Shown here: positions 49,539 through 57,905 of the stretch, one piece after another
Position numbering within the stretch: position 1 is the stretch's first letter
Layout of the letters: each line of letters begins with the position of its first letter
DNA from: Hydrogenophaga sp.
Lineage (GTDB): Bacteria > Pseudomonadota > Gammaproteobacteria > Burkholderiales > Burkholderiaceae_C
Reading direction: 5' to 3'
Assembly (NCBI RefSeq): GCF_030651625.1
Contig: NZ_JAUSCF010000009.1
Location: 62,001 to 126,000, forward strand
DNA length: 64,000 bases
Position numbers and translations under genes: made by a program
Notes under the pieces: generated by a model
What the model was told of the DNA's origin: nothing
What the model saw: the letters and a program-made list of their open reading frames with translations, nothing else
Databases searched by the model: none

Positions 49539-50648
49539 TCACGCCATCGCCAGTGCCAGCTCCAGACCGGACACAAACGCGTCTTCCACCCGGTGACCCA
49601 GGCACCAGTCTCCGCATAGGCCGATACCCAGCTTCGCGTCCAGCAGGTGCGATTGACCCAGGGGCGTCTGCGTCTGGGCGAAACGCCAGCGGTGGACCAC
49701 CGCATGACTCGGCGTGGCACGGATGCCTGTGATCTCCGCGAAACCCTTGAGCATCTTTGCTTTCACCCGCTCACCGTCGTCCTCGAGGTGTTTGGCGGAC
49801 CAGGCCGGGCTGGCCTGAATGGTCCAGCGCTCCACCGGCTCACGCCCGGGCTTGCTCGATTCGCGGGCCAGCCAGCTGATGCGGTGGTGTGTGCTGCGTG
49901 CCGCATTCCACTGGGGTCCCAGGTGGGGCAGTCCAGGCTGCATGGCCTGTGGATAGGCGACCATCAGCGTCCAGCAAGGCCCCACGTGCACCGGTGCCAG
50001 TGCCTTGCGCAGTTCGGGCCCCAGGCCCGATGCGCGCAGAAGATCGTGCGCCTGGGGATGGGGGATGGCGAGCACCACCCGGTCAAAGCCACCCAGCACC
50101 CGCAGACCCTCTGCGTTGTCTTCGGTGCGCACCTGCCACTGGTCGGGATGCAGGGCGTCGCGCTCAATCTGTGTGACCCGCGTTTCAAGGTAGGTGGTAG
50201 CGCTCAGGTGCCCGTGCAGGTCGGGTCTGAGCAGCGGTTCGGCCCACAAGGTCACCAGGGCGTTCATGCCGGGTGACGCCACGAAATGGGGTTCTGTGGG
50301 GGGTGGGGCGCTTGCCAGCACATGGCCGAATTCGTCAAGCACACGCACCGTGCTCGCGCTCCACGGGCGAACCACCTGGGTGGCGTTGCTGCGCAGTGCC
50401 GTCTCGAAGCGCGGGTCGCGCACAGTGAAGTACTGGGCGCCGTGATCGAACCCACCGAACGCTGTGCTCCGGGTCGCCATGCGCCCGCCAAAAGCCCGGC
50501 TTTTCTCGAGCAATGTCACGCGGTGCCCGGCTTGCACCAGTGTCCGAGCGCAAGCGACGCCGGCCATGCCCGCCCCGACCACAACGAAGTTCAGCGGCTG
50601 GGCCGGGGGAGGGGTTTTGGAGTTGCGCGTCGTTTTGGTGTTTTTCAT
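49539..50648 (-). CDS. FAD-dependent amine oxidase-like protein (renalase-like)
   Basis: This 369-residue flavoprotein has the FAD fold VVVGAGMAGVACARTLVQAG and the adjoining LLEKSRAFGGRMATR. FDHGAQYFTVRDPRF and the C-terminal GLCGDWCLGHRVEDAFVSG are typical of renalase-like oxidoreductases. The N-terminal 15 residues are Thr/Lys/Pro-rich and probably disordered. The chosen ATG at 50648 precedes this tail; frames further upstream lack similarity. The substrate is unknown; bacterial relatives oxidise isomeric dihydropyridine nucleotides. Confidence 0.88.
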   Translation of the reverse strand: MKNTKTTRNSKTPPPAQPLNFVVVGAGMAGVACARTLVQAGHRVTLLEKSRAFGGRMATRSTAFGGFDHGAQYFTVRDPRFETALRSNATQVVRPWSASTVRVLDEFGHVLASAPPPTEPHFVASPGMNALVTLWAEPLLRPDLHGHLSATTYLETRVTQIERDALHPDQWQVRTEDNAEGLRVLGGFDRVVLAIPHPQAHDLLRASGLGPELRKALAPVHVGPCWTLMVAYPQAMQPGLPHLGPQWNAARSTHHRISWLARESSKPGREPVERWTIQASPAWSAKHLEDDGERVKAKMLKGFAEITGIRATPSHAVVHRWRFAQTQTPLGQSHLLDAKLGIGLCGDWCLGHRVEDAFVSGLELALAMA

Positions 50649-50727
50649 GGCTCGGTACGCGGTGAAGGACAGGGGGATGTTGAAACCTACTGTAGCAGCC
50701 CGCCGGCGGGCGCGGCCCCCGACGGTG

Positions 50728-51675
50728 TCAAATCTGGTGGTGGTTGTTGAGCAGTGCAGCGCGCGTGGTGGGGTGTTGAAGCCGCTCGAGCCACCAGCGC
50801 AGCGCCCGACCGGTATCGCCCGCATGACGCGGCTGCCGCCAGGCGTAGGCCATGCGGATGGTGCGTGCCGGCCTTTCAAGTGTCTTGACAACCAGTCGGC
50901 CCGCGTTGATGAACGGCTGCGCCATGGCCAGCGGGAGGAAGCCCGCACCCAGCCCACGCAACTGGGCTTCCAGTTTGTGCTGCATGGTGGGCACGGTCAG
51001 CACGTCTTGGCCGGGTACCAGATTGTGTGTGAGGCCCGTGCCGCGCTGTGTGCTGTCGGCCACCGCAACGGCGCGGTGCTGGGCACGTTCTTCGTCGCAC
51101 AGGCTGTGTGCGACCTCCGCCAGGGGGTGGTGAGGCGCAACCGCGAAGACAAACGTCATCGGCCCCAGTGGGGCGGACTGGATATCGGGCAGCGAAAGTT
51201 CATTGGTGACACCGAGCGCCAGATCGGCCTGTCCGCTTTGCAACGCTTCGATGGTGCCTGAAAGCGTTTCCGCACGGATCTTCATGCGGGTCGGCGCGTT
51301 CTCGGCGTAAAAGGCCTCACAGAGCTCAAACAGAGTGGTGCGCGAGATGACGGCATCGGCCGCCAGGGTCAGCACTGGCTCCCATCCGGTGGCCACCCGT
51401 TTGACGCGTTGTGCCACAGCATCGAGTTCGTTGAGCAGGTACTGCCCCGAGCGCAGCAGCTCGGCCCCGGCGGGCGTGAGCACCGCGCGGCGGGCACTGC
51501 GGTCGAACAGCAACACATCCAATGCATCTTCGACCTGCCGCACACGGTAGGTGAGGGCACTGGGTACCATCCCCAGTTCGCGTGAAGCAGCGGCCATGCT
51601 GCCCAGGCGAGCCACGGATTCGATCAGGCCCAGGTTTTCCGGGGAAAGGGCGGCACGGGGCGATGCGGAAGCCAT
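50728..51675 (-). CDS. LysR-family transcriptional regulator
   Basis: This 315-residue regulator has an N-terminal helix-turn-helix (SPENLGLIESVARLGSMAAA, then VPSALTYRVRQVEDALD) and an effector-binding domain from about 95. I chose the ATG at 51675; an upstream TTG at 51696 would lie in the operator. It is divergent from a pirin gene, the usual layout for LysR control of pirin and quinone-reductase-like genes. Confidence 0.93.
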   Translation of the reverse strand: MASASPRAALSPENLGLIESVARLGSMAAASRELGMVPSALTYRVRQVEDALDVLLFDRSARRAVLTPAGAELLRSGQYLLNELDAVAQRVKRVATGWEPVLTLAADAVISRTTLFELCEAFYAENAPTRMKIRAETLSGTIEALQSGQADLALGVTNELSLPDIQSAPLGPMTFVFAVAPHHPLAEVAHSLCDEERAQHRAVAVADSTQRGTGLTHNLVPGQDVLTVPTMQHKLEAQLRGLGAGFLPLAMAQPFINAGRLVVKTLERPARTIRMAYAWRQPRHAGDTGRALRWWLERLQHPTTRAALLNNHHQI

Positions 51676-51691
51676 GGTGGTGCTCTGAGAG

Positions 51692-51706
51692 TTCAAATCA
51701 TTTGAA
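51692..51706. promoter_or_regulatory. 15-bp palindrome (LysR box) between lysR and the pirin gene
   Basis: TTCAAAT-C-ATTTGAA is perfectly symmetric and contains the T-N11-A core of LysR operators. It is 17 nt upstream of the lysR ATG and 116 nt upstream of the pirin start. Confidence 0.7.
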
Positions 51707-51821
51707 TGATGCCATCAAAAACGTACAGTCCGGACGCGGGTCGCGAGGTTCAGAATTCTCCACATGGCGTGCCGTATGGATGAAAGCGACGGCCAACGAC
51801 CCAAAAGGAAAGGATCACACC

Positions 51822-52523
51822 ATGATGAAAATTCGCCGCTCTGATGCCCGTGGTTATGCCGACCACGGTTGGCTCAAGAGCTTTCATTCATTTTCGTTCG
51901 CCGACTACTTCGACCCCGCCTGGATGGGATGGGGCAATCTGCGCGTGATCAATGAAGACCGCATTGCGCCGGGTACCGGTTTTGGCACCCATGGACACCG
52001 CGACATGGAGATCATCAGCTATGTGCTGCAAGGCAATCTGGCCCACAAGGACAGCATGGGCAACGTCAAGGGCATTCCGCCGGGCGACGTGCAGCGCATG
52101 AGCGCAGGCTCTGGCGTGCGTCACAGCGAGTTCAACCACGCGCCCGACCAGACGACGCACTTCCTGCAGATCTGGATCGAGCCGAATGTGACTGGTATTG
52201 AACCAGGCTACGAGCAGAAGAGCTTTGCAGAAACCGAAAAGCGCGGCCATTTGCGCCTGGTGGCTTCCAACGGAGGTGCCCAGGGGTCGGTGCACATCAA
52301 TGCCGATGCCGCACTGTATGCTGGATTGTTTGACGGCGACGAAGCTGCCGAACTGGCTCTGAACCCCGCACGCAAGGCCTATGTGCACGTGGTTCGCGGG
52401 AGCATCGAAGTCAACGGCGAAAAGCTGCTGGGTGGAGACGCCGCCGTGCTTGACGCTGAAGACCGGATCAGCTTGGCCAGAGGCGATCAGGCCGAAGTGC
52501 TGGTGTTCGACTTGGCAGCCTGA
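51822..52523 (+). CDS. Pirin family protein (YhhW-like)
   Basis: This 233-residue bicupin protein has the metal-binding pattern GTHGHRDMEIISYVLQG and GVRHSEFNH in the N-terminal cupin domain. The start RRSDARGYADHGWLKSFHSFSFADYF is the pirin signature. YhhW-type pirins can act as quercetin dioxygenases or redox sensors. A second ATG one codon on is an alternative; the site AAAGGAAAGG lies just upstream. The flavodoxin gene follows 136 nt later on the same strand. Confidence 0.93.
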   Translation: MMKIRRSDARGYADHGWLKSFHSFSFADYFDPAWMGWGNLRVINEDRIAPGTGFGTHGHRDMEIISYVLQGNLAHKDSMGNVKGIPPGDVQRMSAGSGVRHSEFNHAPDQTTHFLQIWIEPNVTGIEPGYEQKSFAETEKRGHLRLVASNGGAQGSVHINADAALYAGLFDGDEAAELALNPARKAYVHVVRGSIEVNGEKLLGGDAAVLDAEDRISLARGDQAEVLVFDLAA

Positions 52524-52659
52524 TTCCACCAGGGCCTTGCTTGTACCGTCTGGTGCGAGCAATGTCTCTGGCAGACGCTCTTCATCCTTTTTCTCTCTTC
52601 TTTATTCACTCAGCCTTTCGTGTCCGGCGATCGCCCGCACGCTCACCCAGGAGTTCTTG

Positions 52660-53214
52660 ATGGCAAGAGTTGTCGTGGTGTACCACTCGGGCTACGGCCA
52701 TACCCAGCGCATGGCGCAATCGGTGGCGCACGGTGCCGATGCGGAGCTCATCGCCATCGACGCTGATGGCAATCTGCCTGACGGCGGCTGGGAAGCCCTG
52801 GACGCTGCCGACGCGATTATCATGGGTTCGCCCACCTACATGGGCACCGTGAGCTGGCAGTTCAAGAAATTCGCCGATGCTTCCAGCAAAGCCTGGTTTG
52901 CCCAGAAGTGGAAAGACAAGATCGCTGCGGGTTTCACCAACAGCGCCGGCATGAACGGCGACAAGCTCAACACCTTGACTACCCTGTTCACCCTGGCGAT
53001 GCAACACGGGATGATCTGGGTGAGCCAGGGCCTGATGCCCAGCAACACCCAGAGCGCCCAGCGCAACGATGTGAACTACCTGGTGAGCTACAGCGGTGCC
53101 ATCGCCCAGAGCCCGTCCGATGCGGGTGCTGGTGACATGCTTCCGGGCGACCTGGAAACCGCCAGACTGTTCGGCGAGCGCGTGGCGGCCATCGCGGCGA
53201 AATTCAAAGGCTGA
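52660..53214 (+). CDS. Flavodoxin-family NAD(P)H-dependent oxidoreductase (WrbA-like)
   Basis: This 184-residue flavoprotein has the FMN-phosphate loop VYHSGYGHTQRMAQ and the flavin-stacking segment GSPTYMGTVSWQFKKFAD, then AAGFTNSAGMNGDK. These fit the WrbA/NAD(P)H:quinone reductase group. It probably reduces quinones by two electrons and thereby limits oxidative stress. A CAGGAG site precedes the ATG. It lies with the pirin gene under likely control of the divergent LysR protein. Confidence 0.91.
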   Translation: MARVVVVYHSGYGHTQRMAQSVAHGADAELIAIDADGNLPDGGWEALDAADAIIMGSPTYMGTVSWQFKKFADASSKAWFAQKWKDKIAAGFTNSAGMNGDKLNTLTTLFTLAMQHGMIWVSQGLMPSNTQSAQRNDVNYLVSYSGAIAQSPSDAGAGDMLPGDLETARLFGERVAAIAAKFKG

Positions 53215-53217
53215 CCA

Positions 53218-53440
53218 ACGGCGGAACGTGGGGGCAAAGGACCGACCATAGCGCCGGGCCGCCCCAAGCAAGGTCAGCCCCCTCGGGGGGCAGCGACCCG
53301 CGCAGCGGCGGAGCGTGGGGGTAAAGGGCCGACCGCAGCGCAGGGCCGCCCCAAGCAAGGTCAGCCCCCTCGGGGGGCAGCGACCCGCGCAGCGGCGGAG
53401 CGTGGGGGCAACCCAGCCCTGCGGCGGAGCGTGGGGGCCC
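53218..53440. repeat. Tandem array of the GC-rich repeat, 87-bp period
   Basis: Two almost identical 87-bp units (starting about 53221 and 53308) are followed by a truncated third. Each unit has GGGCCGCCCCAAGCAAGGTC, CCCCCTCGGGGGG and CCGCGCAGCGGCGGAGCGTG. It lies directly after the flavodoxin-family stop codon and is the longest array in the window. Units abut without spacers, so it is not CRISPR. Confidence 0.92.
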
Positions 53441-53458
53441 AGGCCTTACCATCGGACC

Positions 53459-54172
53459 ATGAAGATCCTGAGTCTTGTTCCCTTGCCGGACTGGCTGGCA
53501 CTGGTCACCTTCTTTGCCTTGTGGATCGGGTATGCCTGGTTCGCCCGCGTCTGGGGGCGCAAGAAGGGCTCGTTGATCCAGACCACCAATCGCTACCGCG
53601 GCTACTGGATGCTGCAGGCCACCTCGCGCGATCCGCGCATGCTCGATGGCCTGATCACGCAAACACTCTCGAGCACCCCAGCCTTCTTCTCGTCCACCTC
53701 GATTCTGGTGATCGGTGGTCTGTTTGCCTTGCTGGGCACGACCGACAAGGCCACCGAGCTGATGAGCGAAATCCCGTTTGCCCAGACCACCACACTGGTG
53801 GTGTTCGAGTTCAAGATCCTGGTGCTGGTTTCGATCTTTGTGTACGCGTTTTTCCGCTTTTCCTGGTGCATGCGCCAGTACACCTTCGTGGCGCTGGTGA
53901 TCGGCTCCATGCCGGCACCCGAGCAATTCGATTCCGGCCAGTTCGACCGGCGCACCTATGCCGAGCGCGCTTCTGCCATGGTGGGCGCGGCGGCCGAGAC
54001 TTTCAATGACGGTCTGCGTGCCTACTACTTCTCCTTCGCTGCGCTGGCCTGGTTCATTTCACCCATGGCCATGGTTGTTGCGACGGTGGCCGTGGTCGTC
54101 ATTCTCTACAGTCGCGAATTTCGTTCCGAGGTGCTGGCCATCCTGAAAGACGACGTAAAACCTCCGACCTGA
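53459..54172 (+). CDS. DUF599 membrane protein
   Basis: This 237-residue integral membrane protein belongs to DUF599, family of unknown function. There are four predicted helices (about 10-28, 75-95, 115-138, 195-220). The NRYRGYWMLQATSRDPRMLDG segment after the first helix and AERASAMVGAAAETFNDGLRAYYFS before the last are family-typical. I chose the ATG at 53459, after the repeat array. It precedes dnaE by 37 nt, though co-transcription is uncertain. Confidence 0.88.
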   Translation: MKILSLVPLPDWLALVTFFALWIGYAWFARVWGRKKGSLIQTTNRYRGYWMLQATSRDPRMLDGLITQTLSSTPAFFSSTSILVIGGLFALLGTTDKATELMSEIPFAQTTTLVVFEFKILVLVSIFVYAFFRFSWCMRQYTFVALVIGSMPAPEQFDSGQFDRRTYAERASAMVGAAAETFNDGLRAYYFSFAALAWFISPMAMVVATVAVVVILYSREFRSEVLAILKDDVKPPT

Positions 54173-54209
54173 GGTGCCTGGCACCAGATCGCGATCCTAA
54201 AATGGCCGG

Positions 54210-57200
54210 ATGTTCATACACCTGCGCCTGCACACCGAATTCTCCGTCGTCGACGGCACCAACCGCATCGACGACACGGTGGCTGCCGCCGCCGCCGACG
54301 GCCAGCCCGCCCTGGCCATCACCGACCTGAGCAACCTGTTTGGCGCGGTCAAGTTCTACAAGGCCGCACGTTCTGCGGGCGTCAAGCCGCTGCTGGGCGC
54401 AGAGGTGATGCTGCAGGGCTTCAGCGACGAAACGCCGGGCGCCATGCCGGGCAGCCACCAGCCTGCCGCTCCGCGGGTCGTGTTGCTGGTGCAAGACAGT
54501 CAGGGCTATCTGAACCTCAGCGAATTGCTTGCAAGGGCCTGGACACGCAGTGGCGCGCGGGGCGTGGCACTGGTGCAGCGCGAATGGCTGCAGGAGCTGA
54601 ACGCCGGGCTGCTGCTGCTCTCTGGTGCCCAGGCAGGCCCCGTGGGACAGGCGCTCATCCAGGGCGACGCTCAACGCGCCACGGACCTGGCGCTGCAGCT
54701 CGCAGGGATGTTCCCGCACCGTTTTTATCTGGAGTTGCAACGGGCCGGCCGAACCGACGACGAGCGCCACGTGACCGCTGCGGTGCAACTGGCAGCGCGT
54801 CTTCATCTGCCCGTGGTGGCCACCCACCCGGTGCAGTTCCTGGAACCTGACGACTATGAATCGCATGAGGCGCGCGTCTGTATTTCGGACGGCGAGATCC
54901 TCGGCAACAGCCGGCGCGTGCGCCGCTTCACCCGCGAGCAGTATTTCAAGAGCGCACAGCAGATGCAGGCGCTGTTCACCGACGTGCCCTCGGCCGTGGC
55001 CAACACGCTGGAGATCGCCAAACGCTGCAACCTCACGCTGGTGCTGGGCAAGCCCCAGTTGCCCAACTTCCCCACCCCGCTGGTGGACGGCGTGCCCATG
55101 CCCATGGCCGACTTCTTCCGTCAGTCGTCGTTTGAAGGACTGGAAGAACGGCTGGCCCATCTGTACCCCGACGAGGCCAAGCGCAACGCCGAACGCCCGC
55201 GCTATGTGGAACGCCTGGAGTTCGAGATCAACACGATCCTGAACATGGGCTTTCCCGGCTACTTCCTGATCGTGGGCGACTTCATCAACTGGGCCAAGAA
55301 CAATGGCTGCCCGGTGGGACCGGGCCGGGGGTCCGGTGCCGGTTCGCTGGTGGCCTACGCACTCAAGATCACCGACCTCGACCCGCTGCAATACAACCTG
55401 CTGTTCGAGCGGTTCCTGAACCCGGAGCGGGTGTCCATGCCCGACTTCGACATTGACTTCTGCCAGACCAACCGCGACCGCGTGATCGACTATGTGAAGG
55501 ACAAGTACGGCAAGGACGCCGTGAGCCAGATCGCCACCTTCGGCACCATGGCCGCGCGCGCCGCCATTCGCGACGTGGGTCGGGTGCTCGACTTTTCTTA
55601 TGGCTTCTGCGACGGCATCTCCAAGCTGATCCCGAACAAGCCGGGCATGTCCGTTACCCTGCAGTACCCGCCGGTGCCCAAAAAGGAAGGCGACAAGAAC
55701 AACTACGCCATCGAGATGGAGCCGGTGCTGGCCGAGCGGATCCAGAAAGAGGACGACGTCAAGACCCTGATCGAACTCGCGCAGAAACTCGAGGGCATGA
55801 CGCGCAACATCGGCATGCACGCGGGTGGTGTGCTGATCGCGCCCGGCAAGCTCACTGATTTCTGCCCGCTCTACATGCAGCCGGGCAGCGATTCGGCAGT
55901 GAGCCAGTACGACAAGGACGACGTCGAGGCCGTGGGACTGGTGAAGTTCGACTTTCTAGGCCTGGCCACGCTCACCATTCTGGAAATCGCTCGCGAATTC
56001 ATCGCGCGGCGCCACCAGGGCAAGGAAAACTTCCGTTTTGAGGACGTCCCGCTGGACGACCAGCGTGTGTATGCGCTGTTCTCGCGCGGGCAGACCGAAG
56101 CGGTGTTCCAGTTTGAAAGTCGCGGCATGCAGGGCATGCTCAAAGACGCCAAGCCCAGCCGCCTGGAGGACCTGATCGCGCTCAACGCGCTGTACCGGCC
56201 AGGCCCCATGGACCTGATCCCCAGCTTCGTGGCGCGCAAGCACGGGCGCGAGCCCATCGAGTACCCGCACCCGCTGGTGGCCGACATGCTCAGCGAGACC
56301 TACGGCATCATGGTCTACCAGGAACAGGTCATGCAGACCGCGCAGATCCTGGGTGGCTACTCACTGGGCGGTGCCGACATGCTGCGCCGGGCCATGGGCA
56401 AGAAAAAGGCCGAAGAAATGGCGGAGCACCGCGCCATCTTCCGCGCCGGTGCAGCCAAGAACGGCATCACCCAGGAAAAGGCCGACGAGGTCTTCGACCT
56501 GATGGAGAAGTTCGCGGGCTACGGCTTCAACAAGTCGCACGCCGCCGCCTACTCGCTGCTGGCATACCACACGGCATGGCTCAAGGTGCACTACACCGCC
56601 GAGTTCTTCTGCGCCAACATGACCGTGGAGATGGACGACACCGACAAGCTCAAGGTGCTGTTCGAAGACGCGCAGAAGATGGGCATCTCGTTTGAGGCGC
56701 CCGATGTGAACCGCGGCTTTCACCGCTTCGAGCCCATCACCGACAAGTCGATTCGCTACGGCCTGGGCGCCATCAAGGGCACCGGTCAGCAGGCCATCGA
56801 AGCCATCGTGGCCGCTCGCGAAGGCCGGGGTGAAGGTCCCAACGGGCAAGAGAGCGGCCCGTTCAGGAGCCTGTTCGATTTCTGCCGCCGGGTCGATCGC
56901 ACCCGTCTGAACAAGCGCACGGTAGAGGCCCTCATCAAGGCCGGCGCGTTCGATTCCCTGCACCTGAACCGCGCCGAGGTGCTGGCCTCCGTGGAGCGGG
57001 CCTTTGACTTTGCGGCTGCCCAGCAGGCGAACGCCAATCAGGGCGGTTTGTTCGACCTGATGGGTGGTGACGACCACGGCTCCAGCACCCAGGAGCCCGA
57101 TCTGGTGTCGGCCCTGCCCTGGGGCATCAAGGAACGGCTCACGCTGGAGAAGACCGCCATCGGTTTTTATTTCTCCGGGCACCTGTTTGATGAAGTGCAG

Positions 57201-57776
57201 CGCGAGGTTCGGCGCTTTGCCCGCACCGAGCTGGCCGACGTGAAAGAAAGCCGCGACCCGGTGATCCTGGCCGGCATCGTCACCGACTTTCGCGTCATCA
57301 ATGGCCAGCGCGGCAAACTCGCGCTGTTCAAGCTCGACGACAAGACCGGCGTGCTCGAAGTCAGTGCCGACGAAAACCTCCTCAACGCCCACCGCCATGT
57401 GCTCAAGGAGGACGAGCTGATCGTGGTGCAGGCTGTGGCCCAGCCGGACCGCTTTTCTGGCGGTCTGCGGCTGAAGATCCAGCACATCTGGGATCTGGCC
57501 GCCGCCCGTTGCCGTTTCGGCAAGTACCTGCGCGTCGCTGTGAACGGTAGCGTACCGTCCATTGCTGAACTGGTGCGTGAGTTTCCTCCCAAGCGCGAAG
57601 TCACCGAGCAGGGCGAGCTGGTGCGCGGGTTGCCGGTGCGCCTGGCCTTGCAGCGCCCCGGCGTGCAGTGCGAACTGCAACTGGACGACAGGGCCATGTT
57701 CTTCCCCACGGACGCCGCCCTGGCAAGCTGGATGGCGCAGGCGCACGGCCAGCAGGTCGAGATCGTGTTCGACTGA
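54210..57776 (+). CDS. dnaE: DNA polymerase III subunit alpha
   Basis: This 1188-residue replicative polymerase has an N-terminal PHP domain (FIHLRLHTEFSVVDG), the polymerase active site (VGPGRGSGAGSLVAY, then MPDFDIDFCQTNRDRVIDYV with catalytic aspartates), NALYRPGPMDLIPSF, the HhH-type segment NKRTVEALIKAGAFDSL and a C-terminal OB fold (DPVILAGIVTDFRVING). Length is normal for DnaE1. A terminator lies downstream. Confidence 0.98.
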   Translation: MFIHLRLHTEFSVVDGTNRIDDTVAAAAADGQPALAITDLSNLFGAVKFYKAARSAGVKPLLGAEVMLQGFSDETPGAMPGSHQPAAPRVVLLVQDSQGYLNLSELLARAWTRSGARGVALVQREWLQELNAGLLLLSGAQAGPVGQALIQGDAQRATDLALQLAGMFPHRFYLELQRAGRTDDERHVTAAVQLAARLHLPVVATHPVQFLEPDDYESHEARVCISDGEILGNSRRVRRFTREQYFKSAQQMQALFTDVPSAVANTLEIAKRCNLTLVLGKPQLPNFPTPLVDGVPMPMADFFRQSSFEGLEERLAHLYPDEAKRNAERPRYVERLEFEINTILNMGFPGYFLIVGDFINWAKNNGCPVGPGRGSGAGSLVAYALKITDLDPLQYNLLFERFLNPERVSMPDFDIDFCQTNRDRVIDYVKDKYGKDAVSQIATFGTMAARAAIRDVGRVLDFSYGFCDGISKLIPNKPGMSVTLQYPPVPKKEGDKNNYAIEMEPVLAERIQKEDDVKTLIELAQKLEGMTRNIGMHAGGVLIAPGKLTDFCPLYMQPGSDSAVSQYDKDDVEAVGLVKFDFLGLATLTILEIAREFIARRHQGKENFRFEDVPLDDQRVYALFSRGQTEAVFQFESRGMQGMLKDAKPSRLEDLIALNALYRPGPMDLIPSFVARKHGREPIEYPHPLVADMLSETYGIMVYQEQVMQTAQILGGYSLGGADMLRRAMGKKKAEEMAEHRAIFRAGAAKNGITQEKADEVFDLMEKFAGYGFNKSHAAAYSLLAYHTAWLKVHYTAEFFCANMTVEMDDTDKLKVLFEDAQKMGISFEAPDVNRGFHRFEPITDKSIRYGLGAIKGTGQQAIEAIVAAREGRGEGPNGQESGPFRSLFDFCRRVDRTRLNKRTVEALIKAGAFDSLHLNRAEVLASVERAFDFAAAQQANANQGGLFDLMGGDDHGSSTQEPDLVSALPWGIKERLTLEKTAIGFYFSGHLFDEVQREVRRFARTELADVKESRDPVILAGIVTDFRVINGQRGKLALFKLDDKTGVLEVSADENLLNAHRHVLKEDELIVVQAVAQPDRFSGGLRLKIQHIWDLAAARCRFGKYLRVAVNGSVPSIAELVREFPPKREVTEQGELVRGLPVRLALQRPGVQCELQLDDRAMFFPTDAALASWMAQAHGQQVEIVFD

Positions 57777-57809
57777 TTCCCGACTGTGCACCCCTGCTGA
57801 GGTCGGTTG

Positions 57810-57833
57810 AAAGCCACACCGCGGTGGCTTTTC
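57810..57833 (+). terminator. Rho-independent terminator after dnaE
   Basis: The stem AAGCCAC / GTGGCTT with a 6-nt loop is followed by TTTTC, 33 nt after the dnaE stop. The short T-tract makes it moderate in strength. Confidence 0.75.
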
Positions 57834-57905
57834 GTGCGATTGCGCACGGGTGGTGGGCTTTGCAAGCTCAACTAGGACAGCGGCCAGCCGATACAGACGC
57901 TATCC

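Noticed and set aside
53218..53440. Possible CRISPR array from regularly spaced repeats
   Set aside because: Units of 87 bp abut with no unique spacers, and the same sequence occurs as single copies elsewhere in the window; no cas genes are present.
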